Shown: positions 33,469-43,084, counted from the first letter of the stretch. The stretch is DNA of 64,000 nucleotides from Liquorilactobacillus aquaticus DSM 21051 (GCF_001436755.1 NZ_AYZD01000015.1:210262-274261); one strand, 5' to 3'. Translations and numbers: made by a program. The notes: generated by a model from the letters alone, not told the origin.

Positions 33469-34179
33469 TTAGGGTCCAATCATCAATCGTTCGTTTAATT
33501 TCTCAAATGTTTTATCCCCAATGCCGGTAATATTCTTCAGCTCTTCAATCTTGTTAAATCTTTCATGTTGAGTTCGATAAGTTAAAATAAGATCAGCCTT
33601 TTTATCTCCAATGCCATCTAATTCTAGTAATTCTTCCTTTGTGACTTTGTTTAAATCCATTTTACTATTACTCTGTCCATCATCTCCTTGTGCACTCATC
33701 GTAGAGGTCAGCCCTGCCTCGGTTTCAGCATTACTATTGCCTAATTGACCTGATACCCCCGACTCCATCGTTGTTGGCGGTTTTCTATCGATTTCGCCCT
33801 TAAATGGAATATATACGACTTGCTGATCAACCAATTTTAAGGCTAGGTTAACTTGATTACGATCCGCTGTTTTTTCGAAACCACCTGCTGCACTCACAAT
33901 ATCAGCCACTCGCATTTTATGAGTTGCTTTGTATATCCCTGGTTCTTTAACTGCTCCCTTGATGTCCACAAAAAAAGCAGTACTCGTCTTTTCCTGAGCT
34001 GAACTTAAAGAAGTGTTTTTTACAGAAGAACTAATGTCGGGGCTCAAAATTTCATTTGATTTGCTCAAACTATCTTTTTTCAAGATATATCCGCCCATTA
34101 CGCACGCTGCAATCAAAATGGCCACTGTAATACATGAAAATATTTTGTTTTCTTCCCAAAATTCTTTTATTTTTTCCAA
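33469..34179 (-). CDS. comEA: Competence protein ComEA (DNA receptor)
   Basis: The start is a TTG at 34179 after GGGAGG. The 236-residue protein has a short cytoplasmic end, a membrane anchor at about 14-33, a linker rich in Ser, an SLBB domain at about 68-125 (FVDIKGAVKEPGIYKATHKM...VYIPFKGE), a Gln/Ser/Gly-rich linker, and the helix-hairpin-helix DNA-binding domain at 172-234 (DLNKVTKEELLELDGIGDKK and ITGIGDKTFEKL). It binds incoming double-stranded DNA outside the cell and passes it to ComEC. It heads comEA-comEB-comEC-holA. Confidence 0.96.
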   Translation of the reverse strand: MEKIKEFWEENKIFSCITVAILIAACVMGGYILKKDSLSKSNEILSPDISSSVKNTSLSSAQEKTSTAFFVDIKGAVKEPGIYKATHKMRVADIVSAAGGFEKTADRNQVNLALKLVDQQVVYIPFKGEIDRKPPTTMESGVSGQLGNSNAETEAGLTSTMSAQGDDGQSNSKMDLNKVTKEELLELDGIGDKKADLILTYRTQHERFNKIEELKNITGIGDKTFEKLNERLMIGP

Positions 34180-34462
34180 CCTTTTCCTCCCTTCTGATTA
34201 ATATATACGCAAACAGAGTGTTAACAAAACACACCCACAAGAAATTGGAAAACAATTCAAGTAGGACAAAAGATTATCAGAGCAAGGAGGCGAAAACGAA
34301 CAAATAAAAAATCAGCTTCTGAAAAAAATAATACGACATCCATCGATAAAAGAATTCATCCATAATTAGCAAAAAAAACAAACTCGATCAATATGAGTAA
34401 CCTAATATCATAAGGATTCTAAAAAAACGGTTAACTTTTACAGCGGTAAAATTCTAAAAATG
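34180..34462. other. Upstream region of the comE operon
   Basis: This gene-free stretch (34180-34556 with the terminator) should hold the comEA promoter. On the minus strand TTTGCGTATATATTAA lies at about 34200-34215; TGCGTATA faintly resembles the TACGAATA cin-box read by ComX in streptococci, but two bases differ and the match is weak. No ORF is credible. Confidence 0.3.
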
Positions 34463-34506
34463 AAAAAGTACTGTGACAAATTGATATTTTGCCGCAGTAC
34501 TCTTTT
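34463..34506 (-). terminator. Terminator of the sepM operon
   Basis: AGTACTG pairs with CAGTACT around an imperfect inner stem, followed on the minus strand by TTTTTC. It lies 50 bp past the sepM stop. Confidence 0.8.
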
Positions 34507-34556
34507 TGATTTTAACTCGTTATATTTATGTGTATTACTGCTAGTCATTGCAGTCT

Positions 34557-35573
34557 TTACCTTAAGTAGCTGATCGCTTCTTGAACATTTTTGACTGGTA
34601 CTATTTTCATTTTGGTGCCGATTTTTTTTGCTGCTTTCTTTGCTTCCTGATAATTATTTAATTCACCAGCCTTTTTCTCAGCTCGAGTAAGTGGATTATT
34701 TGGTGCAAAGAAAATACTTGCTTTTTTATTAGCAGCGGCAACAACCTTTTTGTCGATACCGCCGATGTCCCCGATCTCTCCGTCCGAAAGCATCGTGCCT
34801 GTTCCTGCGATTTTGCGACCTTTTTTTAAATCCTCATGGCTTAATTGAGTATACATTTGCAAAGTAAGCATCAACCCTGCTGATGGGCCTTCAATACCAT
34901 CCATATCGGTTTTTATCTTGACTGGTGATATAACCTTAGACTTTTGGACAAAACTAATTCCTATACCCTTTTTAGATGTTCCCGGTAAATGAATCAACTT
35001 TCCCTTAGTTGAATGGTTAGTTCTCCCACGACGATAATGCAACGAAACAACTGTATTCTTTTTTTGCTGCAAATACCGCATGAAATTAGCAGCCTTACCA
35101 AATTTTTTCTTGTCCACTCCAGTTACAATGTCTCCAACTTGGAGCTTGCCTTTGAAAGAAGAATTATCAAGCAACGACATAACAACCATTCCCTTAAAAT
35201 TTTGCCTAACTGGTTTACTAGCCAGCTTCAAAGAAACTGTCTTCGCTTGATTAAGTGCATCATCCATATAGTAATGCTGTACTTTATTATATTCTGAAGT
35301 CGAACTATTTCCCCTAACAGCACTACTTGGCAGCCTTGTCGCATATTTATCAAAATAGCTTGCGACATATAACGCGGGCGTTGCCCGCCCAATACCGACA
35401 TAAGTCAGCATAAATTGACCTTTCCGAGTGTCTCTTCTGCCATCAATAGAAACATATTTTTCAACATTTTGCGCATTGCCAACGGTTTCGATATACGCAG
35501 GTATAGGGACAAAACAAAAAAGTGCAACAAGAGACAATAAAACAGTAGCTACAATATATTTTCTTTTAAACAT
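34557..35573 (-). CDS. SepM-family PDZ/Lon-type serine protease
   Basis: The 338-residue protein has an N-terminal membrane anchor (about 7-26), a PDZ domain at about 120-190 (KGKLQVGDIVTGVDKKKFG), and a C-terminal Lon proteolytic domain with catalytic Ser231 in GIEGPSAGLMLTL and the lysine in GDIGGIDKKVVAA (Lys275/276). SepM of Streptococcus mutans trims the competence pheromone; the Bacillus orthologue is YlbL. Here it stands just upstream of the comE operon on the chromosome but is cotranscribed with coaD, which abuts it with no gap. The substrate in this organism is unknown. Confidence 0.93.
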   Translation of the reverse strand: MFKRKYIVATVLLSLVALFCFVPIPAYIETVGNAQNVEKYVSIDGRRDTRKGQFMLTYVGIGRATPALYVASYFDKYATRLPSSAVRGNSSTSEYNKVQHYYMDDALNQAKTVSLKLASKPVRQNFKGMVVMSLLDNSSFKGKLQVGDIVTGVDKKKFGKAANFMRYLQQKKNTVVSLHYRRGRTNHSTKGKLIHLPGTSKKGIGISFVQKSKVISPVKIKTDMDGIEGPSAGLMLTLQMYTQLSHEDLKKGRKIAGTGTMLSDGEIGDIGGIDKKVVAAANKKASIFFAPNNPLTRAEKKAGELNNYQEAKKAAKKIGTKMKIVPVKNVQEAISYLR

Positions 35574-36050
35574 TCAGCACATCTTTTCTTTCAGTGCATG
35601 TGCGACAATGTCAGGTACCAATCCGGCAAGATTACCATCAAAACGTGCAACTTCTTTTACTAACGTCGAGGATATAAAACTATATTTTTCAACGGCAGGC
35701 AGCAAAATCGTCTCAATCTCCGGCGCCAAATGTCTATTCATATCAGCAATACTGCGTTCAGCCTCAAAGTCCTGCCCGTTTCTAGCACCTCTAATGATAA
35801 CGTCAGCTCCTAGACTTTCAGCTGCTCTAACTGTCAAATCCGCTTCAAGTGACAATACTTTGACATTTTCAAAACAAGCAACAGAAGTTTCTAACAACGC
35901 CACTCTTTCTGCGGGAGAGAAAAGTCCGTGTTTATTTGTGTTGGTCATAACAAGCACTGTCACCTCTGAAAAAATCTTACTTGCTCGCTTGATTAAATTA
36001 ATATGCCCACAAGTAACAGGATCAAAACTCCCAGGAAAAATTGCATTCAT
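35574..36050 (-). CDS. coaD: Phosphopantetheine adenylyltransferase
   Basis: The 158-residue protein has the nucleotidyltransferase signature GSFDPVTCGHINLI (TxGH at 13-16), with VIIRGARNGQDFEAE and SSTLVKEVARFDGN, all diagnostic for CoaD. It transfers AMP to 4'-phosphopantetheine giving dephospho-CoA. It lies 5 bp after rsmD and directly before sepM, the conserved ylbH-coaD-ylbL order. Confidence 0.98.
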   Translation of the reverse strand: MNAIFPGSFDPVTCGHINLIKRASKIFSEVTVLVMTNTNKHGLFSPAERVALLETSVACFENVKVLSLEADLTVRAAESLGADVIIRGARNGQDFEAERSIADMNRHLAPEIETILLPAVEKYSFISSTLVKEVARFDGNLAGLVPDIVAHALKEKMC

Positions 36051-36055
36051 CCTGA

Positions 36056-36613
36056 TTATTCACCTCGATATTGGTAAATCGTTATCTCTGTAATTCCATA
36101 ATCTGCCCGTTTATACAGTTCAAAGCCTTCGACATCAGCTGGCAACTTTGCATCCTGATTTGTTTCACAAATCAAGAGTGCTCCCTTTTCTAGCAAACCA
36201 AGCTCTTCTAATCGCTGAATAAACTCAAGTATTTGCTGCTTTTTATACGGAGGATCCAAAAAAACATAATTAAACTTTTGCTTCTTTTGGACTAGTTTGG
36301 TTAGAATATGAACCGCATCTGCCTTGAAAACATCAAATTTTTGAGGCTCTTTAGTGACACTAATATTTTCCTTAATTGTTTTGATTGCCAAATACTGACG
36401 ATCGACCAACGTTGCGTTTGCGACCCCTCTTGAAACAGCTTCAATGCTCAGTCCCCCGCTACCAGCAAAAAGATCCAAAGACCTTCCACCAGCAAAAAAA
36501 GGGCCAATCATATTAAAAATAGATTCTTTAACTTTATCTGTAGTAGGACGAGTCTTCATTCCAGGAACAGCTTTCAGTCTTCGTCCTCCATATTCACCAG
36601 CAATAACTCTCAT
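36056..36613 (-). CDS. rsmD: 16S rRNA (guanine(966)-N(2))-methyltransferase RsmD
   Basis: The 185-residue Rossmann methyltransferase begins MRVIAGEYGGRRLKAVPG, has the SAM site DLFAGSGGLSIEAVSRG at 47-63, and the catalytic DPPY at 120-123 typical of N2-guanine methylation. It modifies G966 of 16S rRNA. It sits 3 bp after the DUF2129 gene and 5 bp before coaD, in one transcript. Confidence 0.96.
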   Translation of the reverse strand: MRVIAGEYGGRRLKAVPGMKTRPTTDKVKESIFNMIGPFFAGGRSLDLFAGSGGLSIEAVSRGVANATLVDRQYLAIKTIKENISVTKEPQKFDVFKADAVHILTKLVQKKQKFNYVFLDPPYKKQQILEFIQRLEELGLLEKGALLICETNQDAKLPADVEGFELYKRADYGITEITIYQYRGE

Positions 36614-36616
36614 AAT

Positions 36617-36919
36617 TTATTCTTTATTACTCCTATACTTTTCTCGATCTTCCTCTGTTAATTTGTATGTTTTTCCTACCTCGTCTTCAAAATTAATTTT
36701 GATATTAGGACGAGGTGACATTATCACACGTTTTACAAACCGCATTTCCTTTAACTTTTTGAGTGTCTCATCTAAATTTTCATGGTCAATGTATAAAACA
36801 ACATACTTCATGCGTTTTGAAACGTAATGAATAGTTCCATAACGTCTCAATTGTTTGCTATTTTTTAAATGATACAAATAGACGATGATGCTTTGCCGCT
36901 CATTTATATTGAAATTCAT
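36617..36919 (-). CDS. DUF2129 family protein (YlbG-like)
   Basis: The 100-residue protein is basic and shows the YlbG pattern: IVYLYHLKNSKQLRRYGTIH, SKRMKYVVLYIDHENLDETL and KKLKEMRFVKRVIMSPRP. Its function is unknown. It is always found beside rsmD and coaD in Firmicutes, suggesting a housekeeping link with rRNA modification or CoA synthesis. No membrane segment or signal is present. Confidence 0.9.
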   Translation of the reverse strand: MNFNINERQSIIVYLYHLKNSKQLRRYGTIHYVSKRMKYVVLYIDHENLDETLKKLKEMRFVKRVIMSPRPNIKINFEDEVGKTYKLTEEDREKYRSNKE

Positions 36920-36930
36920 TCACTACCACC

Positions 36931-38076
36931 TTATTTGTCGATAATAAATACGAACATACCTCTATCATACGCTATTCCTATATTCTTGCTATTCGAAGAA
37001 ACCAGTCTAGGAAGGATTAATCTCAGCAACACAGAATCAGAAAAGAAAGCTGTATTATCATACACTGGTGCCAGACAATAAATATCAAAAGAATTTCGAT
37101 TTAAACCAACTGTTCTATATAATTTCTTTGGAACAGCTTGAGCATACAGATAAAGTCCTTGTTTTTGATTTAAATTGCCATTTAGCACACTTTTGATTAT
37201 CGAGCTCTTTTTTTTATTTAAAAAGTTTCTAGGATTCCCGCCTAATTGCTCAATTATAGTTTGACTTGCTTGAGTTAATTCATCATTCAAAATCAATGAT
37301 GACGTTCCTGCCAAACTTCGTTTAACATTAACCATTCTTATTAAATCTGCAGGCAGCATTTCGTTCATTGCTGTCCAATCTGTTTCTCCTTGAAACTGGA
37401 CTGGCAACGGTGTTTGTGATACGATCCGATACATTTTCTTCTTCAATAACATATCTGCATTTACATATTCAATTGCGTAAACTTTTTTTGAACTGGGATG
37501 CAAATAAGTAATTGCGTAACTATTGTTATTAAAACTCAGCAATGGTCGTTCGTTTAAATCATCTTCTGACAATTCTAATTGAAAACTCTGCTCATGATAA
37601 TTTAATTTAAAATTTGCATAGAGTGAACTCAGTTGGACCAACTTTTTAAAGGGCATATTGACTTTTAACTTTTCGTGTTGCAAGCCATCTTTCCCGCCTA
37701 CAAAGATTGAACTAACCTTATGCGTCATAAGGTCGATTCCTATCTTAAAATAAGAGTTCTCGTTTAGATTGTACACCCACCATTGAATATTGATCGCACT
37801 TGGAACCTTCTCTTGTGGCTCCCCAAAATCATTCATGACTGTGTCGGATGATGCACCTATATAACGTGCAAAACCTTGTTTTTTAATTTGATCAACCTTT
37901 GGGGTCGTTAAACGTGATTTATCAGTCACTATATGTCTTCTTGACCTAGAAATATCTCTGGATGAATTCGTTGAGTTACCTTCAAATAATGCCGTCCAGA
38001 AATACATCCCTGCAATAATTATCAAAAAAAACATCACAAAATAAAATACACTTTTAAGAAAAACCTTTTTTTTCAT
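36931..38076 (-). CDS. CAP-family protein with CAP_assoc_N domain (YlbC-like)
   Basis: The 381-residue protein has a membrane anchor at about 7-29, a linker with several Ser/Arg, a CAP-associated N-terminal domain at about 65-200 (YIGASSDTVMNDFGEPQE and YFKIGIDLMTHKVSSIFVGG), and a C-terminal CAP/SCP-like domain from about 240 (MVNVKRSLAGTSSLILNDEL). The CAP part lacks the usual conserved His and acidic residues, so any activity is doubtful. Bacillus YlbC occupies the same place near ylbF-ylbG. It is exported and membrane-anchored; the function is unknown. Confidence 0.82.
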   Translation of the reverse strand: MKKKVFLKSVFYFVMFFLIIIAGMYFWTALFEGNSTNSSRDISRSRRHIVTDKSRLTTPKVDQIKKQGFARYIGASSDTVMNDFGEPQEKVPSAINIQWWVYNLNENSYFKIGIDLMTHKVSSIFVGGKDGLQHEKLKVNMPFKKLVQLSSLYANFKLNYHEQSFQLELSEDDLNERPLLSFNNNSYAITYLHPSSKKVYAIEYVNADMLLKKKMYRIVSQTPLPVQFQGETDWTAMNEMLPADLIRMVNVKRSLAGTSSLILNDELTQASQTIIEQLGGNPRNFLNKKKSSIIKSVLNGNLNQKQGLYLYAQAVPKKLYRTVGLNRNSFDIYCLAPVYDNTAFFSDSVLLRLILPRLVSSNSKNIGIAYDRGMFVFIIDK

Positions 38077-38078
38077 TA

Positions 38079-41000
38079 TTAGCTCTTTATTGGTTCGATT
38101 TCCAACAATAGATCCCTTGTCTCCAAAACATCTCCAGCCTTAGCATGGATATGAGTGACTTTGCCGTTAAACGGTGCTTTAATAGTCGTTTCCATCTTCA
38201 TTGCCTCAGTTACAATCAAAGGTTCACCTTTTTTAACAATTTGATTTTTAGAAACTAAGACGCTCAAGACTGATCCACTTAGAGTCGCACCAATATGTCT
38301 TGGATTAGTTGGCTCTGCTTTTAGAACTGTTTTTATTTTCGCTTTTTTGCTCATATCATGGACCACTATCTGCTGTGCTTGACCGTTAAGCGTGAAATAA
38401 AGATTACGGTTTCCTTCTTCATCAGCATTACCAATTGAATTCAATCTAACGATAATTTTCTTCCCTACACCATAGTCAATATGGATTGTTTCTTCAGTTC
38501 TCATTCCTTGATAGAAAGTATTAGTATCCAAAATTTCTAATTCTCCGAACTTATTGATCATTTCCTCATACTCTAAGAAAACATCGGGATACATAACATA
38601 ACTTAAGATTTCTTCAATTGTTGGCTCACGTTTTATTTTCTCTTCCAATTCCTTAGCAGTTTTATCGAAATCAACTGGCTGAGCCAAACTGCCCGGACGG
38701 ACTTCAATTGCTTTTTTACCCTTCAAAACAATTTCTTGCAACTTCTTAGGAAATCCGCCAACTGGCTGACCAAGGTCTCCTGCAAAAAAGTTCACCACAG
38801 ACTCAGGAAAATCAATCTGATCTCCACGTTCAAATATTTCTTTTGGTGTCAATTGATTTTTAATCATGAAAATAGCAAAATCGCCAACGACTTTGGAACT
38901 AGGTGTAACTTTTACAATATCACCTAAAAGTTCATTTACTTCACGATATGTCTTCTTAACTACCTCGAAATCACTAATTCCTAAAGCTTTGGCTTGTTGC
39001 TGAAGATTGGAATATTGCCCTCCTGGCATTTCTGTCTGATAAATATCAGTTTGAGGGGCTGTTATACCATTCATGAAATCCTGATAAAATGGCTTAATAC
39101 CCTGCCAATAACGATTTATTTTTTCAACATTATCAATATTTAGTTCCGGCTGCCTTGGATCATCTGTCAACGCATAATACAAGCTGCTCATACTTGGTTG
39201 ACTGGTTGTTCCTGAAAGCGAACTCATCGCAACATCAACAATATCGACACCTCCACGAACAGCTTCAACATAGGTAGCAACTCCATTACCAGTTGTATCG
39301 TGAGTGTGCAAATGAATTGGAACATCAAGTTCTTCCTTCAGACTACTGATTAATTCATAAGCACCCTTAGGTTTCAACAAGCCAGCCATATCTTTAATAC
39401 CAATGATTTGTGATCCAGCTGCAACAAGATCTTTAGCTAATTGTTTATAGTATCCTAAATCGTATTTGTGTTCACTTGGATTCAAGACATCACCTGTATA
39501 GCACATTGTTCCTTCGGCTATTTTACCTGTATCACGTACAAATTGGATACTTTTTTCCATCTGCGTTACCCAATTTAGACTATCGAAAATACGGAAAACA
39601 TCTACGCCATCTGTGGCACTTTGCTTAATAAAACGTTGTAAAACATTGTCGGGATAATTCTTATATCCAACTGCATTGGACCCTCTAAACAACATCTGCA
39701 AAAGAGTATGCGGCATTTTTTTACGAATTAACTTTAATCTTTCCCATGGATCTTCATCCAAGAAACGATAAGCCACATCAAACGTCGCACCGCCCCAAAC
39801 TTCAGCAGAGAAAATATGCGGCATTGTCTCATCATAAACATTCACCACTGGGACCATATCTTTCGTCCTCATTCTTGTAGCAAACAAGCTTTGATGTGCA
39901 TCACGCATTGTAGTATCTGTAAGAAGAACTTTATCTTGTTGTTTTAGCCAATCGATCATTCCATCCGCACCTGAACGATCCAAAACCCTTTTAGCATTTT
40001 CTACATTTGTCTTAAAAGTAAACTCACTTCCGACACTAATCTTAGGTGCGAAGACTTTTTTGTGCTTTTCTGTGCCTGGAAAACCATTGACTGTCACATT
40101 TCCAATATATTTCAATAGCTGATTCACTGTGTTCTTCTGACGCTTAAAGTTAAATAATTCAGGAGTGTTGTCAATGAACGTTGTGCTTGCTTTGCCGGCT
40201 AAGAAAACAGGATGATTAATAACATTACGCATAAATGAAATATTTGTTTTGACTCCGCGAATTCTAAATTCATCTAAGACGCGATCCATTTTTAAGACAG
40301 CATTAATAAAGCTTCGTGCCTGCACACAGGCCTTCACTAGCAATGAATCAAAATACGGAGTTATAACAGCACCTGCGTAAGCATTCCCACCATCTAAACG
40401 TACACCAAAACCACCTGGCGAACGATATGTTTCAATTTTACCTGTATCCGGCATAAAATTGTTTTCTGGGTCTTCTGTTGTTACACGACATTGAATTGCA
40501 ACACCATGGTGTTTTAAATCAGCCTGATGCGGAAGCTTCAAGTCTTTGAAAAGATCCTTTCCTGCAGCAATAAGAATCTGAGACTGAACAATATCAACAT
40601 CAGTAATCATTTCTGAAATTGTATGCTCTACCTGAACACGAGGATTAACTTCAATAAAATAAAAATCATCATCTGTAACCAAAAACTCTACTGTTCCTGC
40701 ATTTTGGTACGATACACTTTTCATTAAACGAACGGCTGCTTCACATATTTCGTGTCTTCTTGCCGTGTCTAAGGAAATGCTAGGAGCCACTTCAATAACT
40801 TTTTGATGTCTTCGCTGAACAGAACAATCGCGCTCAAATAAATGGACTATGTTATTATGTTTATCAGCGAGAATCTGAACCTCAATATGCTTAGGTTCTT
40901 TTAGATACTTTTCAACGTAAAGTTCATCATCACCAAATGATTGTTTAGCTTCACTCCGTGCACGATTATAGCTTTCTTCAATCTCACTTTCATTCTCAAT

Positions 41001-41510
41001 GATTCGCATACCGCGACCACCGCCACCAAGTGCTGCCTTAACCATAATAGGATATCCATGTTTTGAAGCAAAAGCTTTGACTTCTTCTAATGATTGCACA
41101 GGGCCATTGCTACCTGGGATAATATGTAAACCTGCTTTTTTGGCTGCCAACTTAGCCTTAACTTTATCTCCAAAGATTTCAAGTTGTTTGACCGTTGGGC
41201 CTATAAAATTAATTCCAGCGTCAAAACACTTCTGTGCAAAAATTTCATTTTCTGCTAAAAAGCCGTATCCAGGATGGATTGCATCGGCACCAGTTTCTTT
41301 GGCAATTCGAATAATATCATCCATATCAAGATAGGCTTCGATTGGTTTTTTCCCCGTCCCAACTTGATACGCTTCATCTGCCTTGAAACGATGAACTGAA
41401 AATTCATCTTCTTTAGCAAAAATAGCGACGGTCTTCATTTTTAATTCTTGGCACGCACGAATGATTCGAATAGCAATTTCTCCACGATTAGCAATCAATA
41501 TCTTTTCCAT
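38079..41510 (-). CDS. pyc: Pyruvate carboxylase
   Basis: The ATG at 41510 (MEKILIANRGEIAIRIIRAC) follows GGGAG and matches family starts; the 12 upstream residues are rejected. At 1143 residues all domains are present: ATP-grasp biotin carboxylase (1-450, GGGGRGMRI, EVNPRVQVEH), carboxyltransferase barrel (about 530-800, TTMRDAHQSLFATRMR, LHTHDTTGNG), the allosteric/PC linker domain, and the C-terminal biotinyl domain with EAMKMETT carrying the biotinylated lysine. It makes oxaloacetate from pyruvate, feeding aspartate and hence the asd-dapA pathway. It follows ftsW as in Bacillus. Confidence 0.98.
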   Translation of the reverse strand: MEKILIANRGEIAIRIIRACQELKMKTVAIFAKEDEFSVHRFKADEAYQVGTGKKPIEAYLDMDDIIRIAKETGADAIHPGYGFLAENEIFAQKCFDAGINFIGPTVKQLEIFGDKVKAKLAAKKAGLHIIPGSNGPVQSLEEVKAFASKHGYPIMVKAALGGGGRGMRIIENESEIEESYNRARSEAKQSFGDDELYVEKYLKEPKHIEVQILADKHNNIVHLFERDCSVQRRHQKVIEVAPSISLDTARRHEICEAAVRLMKSVSYQNAGTVEFLVTDDDFYFIEVNPRVQVEHTISEMITDVDIVQSQILIAAGKDLFKDLKLPHQADLKHHGVAIQCRVTTEDPENNFMPDTGKIETYRSPGGFGVRLDGGNAYAGAVITPYFDSLLVKACVQARSFINAVLKMDRVLDEFRIRGVKTNISFMRNVINHPVFLAGKASTTFIDNTPELFNFKRQKNTVNQLLKYIGNVTVNGFPGTEKHKKVFAPKISVGSEFTFKTNVENAKRVLDRSGADGMIDWLKQQDKVLLTDTTMRDAHQSLFATRMRTKDMVPVVNVYDETMPHIFSAEVWGGATFDVAYRFLDEDPWERLKLIRKKMPHTLLQMLFRGSNAVGYKNYPDNVLQRFIKQSATDGVDVFRIFDSLNWVTQMEKSIQFVRDTGKIAEGTMCYTGDVLNPSEHKYDLGYYKQLAKDLVAAGSQIIGIKDMAGLLKPKGAYELISSLKEELDVPIHLHTHDTTGNGVATYVEAVRGGVDIVDVAMSSLSGTTSQPSMSSLYYALTDDPRQPELNIDNVEKINRYWQGIKPFYQDFMNGITAPQTDIYQTEMPGGQYSNLQQQAKALGISDFEVVKKTYREVNELLGDIVKVTPSSKVVGDFAIFMIKNQLTPKEIFERGDQIDFPESVVNFFAGDLGQPVGGFPKKLQEIVLKGKKAIEVRPGSLAQPVDFDKTAKELEEKIKREPTIEEILSYVMYPDVFLEYEEMINKFGELEILDTNTFYQGMRTEETIHIDYGVGKKIIVRLNSIGNADEEGNRNLYFTLNGQAQQIVVHDMSKKAKIKTVLKAEPTNPRHIGATLSGSVLSVLVSKNQIVKKGEPLIVTEAMKMETTIKAPFNGKVTHIHAKAGDVLETRDLLLEIEPIKS

Positions 41511-41586
41511 TGAACTCCCACTTTCTGTGAAAATCTTGAATGACAACCTAACAAAAAATTAAAAAAGCAAATGATATTGTATTTTC

Positions 41587-42759
41587 CTAGCTGTTAAACC
41601 TATTTTTCAAACTGCGCCGCTGGTTTATTGAAATGTTCATAACAACCCCCAAAGCCAACGATAAGACGATCATACTTGATCCTCCGTATGATACAAATGG
41701 CAGCGTCACGCCGGTGATAGGAAGCAACCCATTAACGGCTCCGACATTGAACAATGTTTCGACACCTATAAAAGTTCCTATGCCATAACAAACCAAGGTA
41801 TCGTATGTGTTATTAGAACGAACACCAATCAAATATATCCGCAAGACAAGCCAAGTAAGAAGGATCAACACAAATGTTACACCTACAACGCCAAGTTCCT
41901 CGCTAATAACCGCCAAAATAAAATCAGTATGTGCTTCAGGCAAATAACCTCTTTTCTGAATGCTATTACCTAATCCTAGTCCTAATAAACCGCCATTGCT
42001 AATAGCGTAATATGAATTTATCAATTGTTGCCCACTCGTGCTTGCAACTTTAAAAGGATTATAAAAAGCCACTAGCCTGTTGTACATATATGCATAGTCT
42101 GTGCCTTTTAAAGGATTCCAAAAACGCATCAATTGGACGACTGCACCGACTGCAACAAGCAACCCTGTCAACTGAAGCAATGGTTTGCGATAATTTATTC
42201 CGCGCGCAAGAACCATCACAACTACAATCATTGCATTAATTGAAAAACCACCTAAATCTGGTTCAATCAATACTAGAAATAACAGCGTACCTATCAGAAA
42301 CCATGGCTTCCAGTTTTTTTCCCCATTTAAGTCGGCGACTGCTCTGTTTTCTCTTCTAGTCAGCAACTGTGCAACAAAAAAAACCAAGTACAATTTACAA
42401 AGTTCTGCAGGTTGCAAACTAAAAATTTTTAAATCAATCCAACCGTTCGCACCGTTAATCGGATTTGTCATGAATTTGGCATATAATAACAATAGAGCTA
42501 TTACAATAAAACCATATATAATGAATTTCTGACTCATAAATTTATTAAAACGATACATGTATGCCGATGTAAAACAAAATATACCCAAAAAAACGTATAG
42601 TAGTTGTTTAACCATATAAGTGTTAGTTGCACTGCCTGCGTAAGATAAACTGATTGAACTTGCCGAGTAAACCATTACGACTCCTATCCCACATAAAATA
42701 ATGTATGGTATGAACAGGTAAAAGTCGAAATAATGTAATTTATTTCGTAATTTTTTCAT
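41587..42759 (-). CDS. ftsW: Cell division lipid II glycosyltransferase FtsW
   Basis: The 390-residue SEDS protein has about ten membrane helices. Family motifs are VVMVYSASS near the N-terminus, NGANGWIDLKIFSLQPAELCKLYLV with the catalytic-region aspartate nearby, and the last loop GLLPITGVTLPFVSYGGSS. SEDS proteins polymerise lipid II with a partner transpeptidase. FtsW rather than RodA is chosen because it is flanked by ylaN and pyc, as in Bacillus subtilis. It is 12 bp after ylaN. Confidence 0.92.
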   Translation of the reverse strand: MKKLRNKLHYFDFYLFIPYIILCGIGVVMVYSASSISLSYAGSATNTYMVKQLLYVFLGIFCFTSAYMYRFNKFMSQKFIIYGFIVIALLLLYAKFMTNPINGANGWIDLKIFSLQPAELCKLYLVFFVAQLLTRRENRAVADLNGEKNWKPWFLIGTLLFLVLIEPDLGGFSINAMIVVVMVLARGINYRKPLLQLTGLLVAVGAVVQLMRFWNPLKGTDYAYMYNRLVAFYNPFKVASTSGQQLINSYYAISNGGLLGLGLGNSIQKRGYLPEAHTDFILAVISEELGVVGVTFVLILLTWLVLRIYLIGVRSNNTYDTLVCYGIGTFIGVETLFNVGAVNGLLPITGVTLPFVSYGGSSMIVLSLALGVVMNISINQRRSLKNRFNS

Positions 42760-42771
42760 AATGCATTTCCA

Positions 42772-43047
42772 CTACTTGTCCTCTCCTGCTGTAACATAAA
42801 TATCCGACAAAATATTCTCTAGATTTTTGATTATCTTCTGTCCTTCTTTTCCGGATATTAACCCACAGCTTTGGGCCAAATGAACCTCTTTCGAGAAACC
42901 ATACAGCTGAGTATCAGCCACCTCTTCAAACGCAGGACATTGTGACAAGCATAATAAATTTCGTTGTTTATCCAGCAAAGCTTGAATTTTTTCAGCGTCC
43001 TTAGCTAAAGCATCCAATACTTCTTCTCTGGAAACAGATTCACGCAT
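42772..43047 (-). CDS. YlaN family (DUF1507) protein
   Basis: The ATG at 43047 (MRESVSREEVLDALAKDAEK) has AAAGGAG upstream; the ORF start at 43125 would cover the promoter. The 91-residue helical protein has the YlaN pattern EKIQALLDKQRNLLCLSQCP, FEEVADTQLYGFSKEV and a C-terminal helix. YlaN links iron status to Fur in Bacillus and Staphylococcus. It begins the ylaN-ftsW-pyc transcript. Confidence 0.9.
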   Translation of the reverse strand: MRESVSREEVLDALAKDAEKIQALLDKQRNLLCLSQCPAFEEVADTQLYGFSKEVHLAQSCGLISGKEGQKIIKNLENILSDIYVTAGEDK

Positions 43048-43075
43048 ACTTTCTGCTCCTTTCTTAACTAGAGCA

Positions 43076-43084
43076 ATTATATCA
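43076..43084 (-). promoter_or_regulatory. Extended -10 promoter of ylaN-ftsW-pyc
   Basis: TGATATAAT on the minus strand is a perfect extended -10, about 29 bases before the ylaN start codon. No good -35 is evident. The remaining gene-free bases to 43296 are AT-rich with nothing further recognisable. Confidence 0.6.

Noticed and set aside
34200-34215. A ComX (cin-box) promoter for comEA
   Set aside because: TGCGTATA differs from TACGAATA at two positions and I see no second copy in the window to compare, so I do not annotate it as a site.
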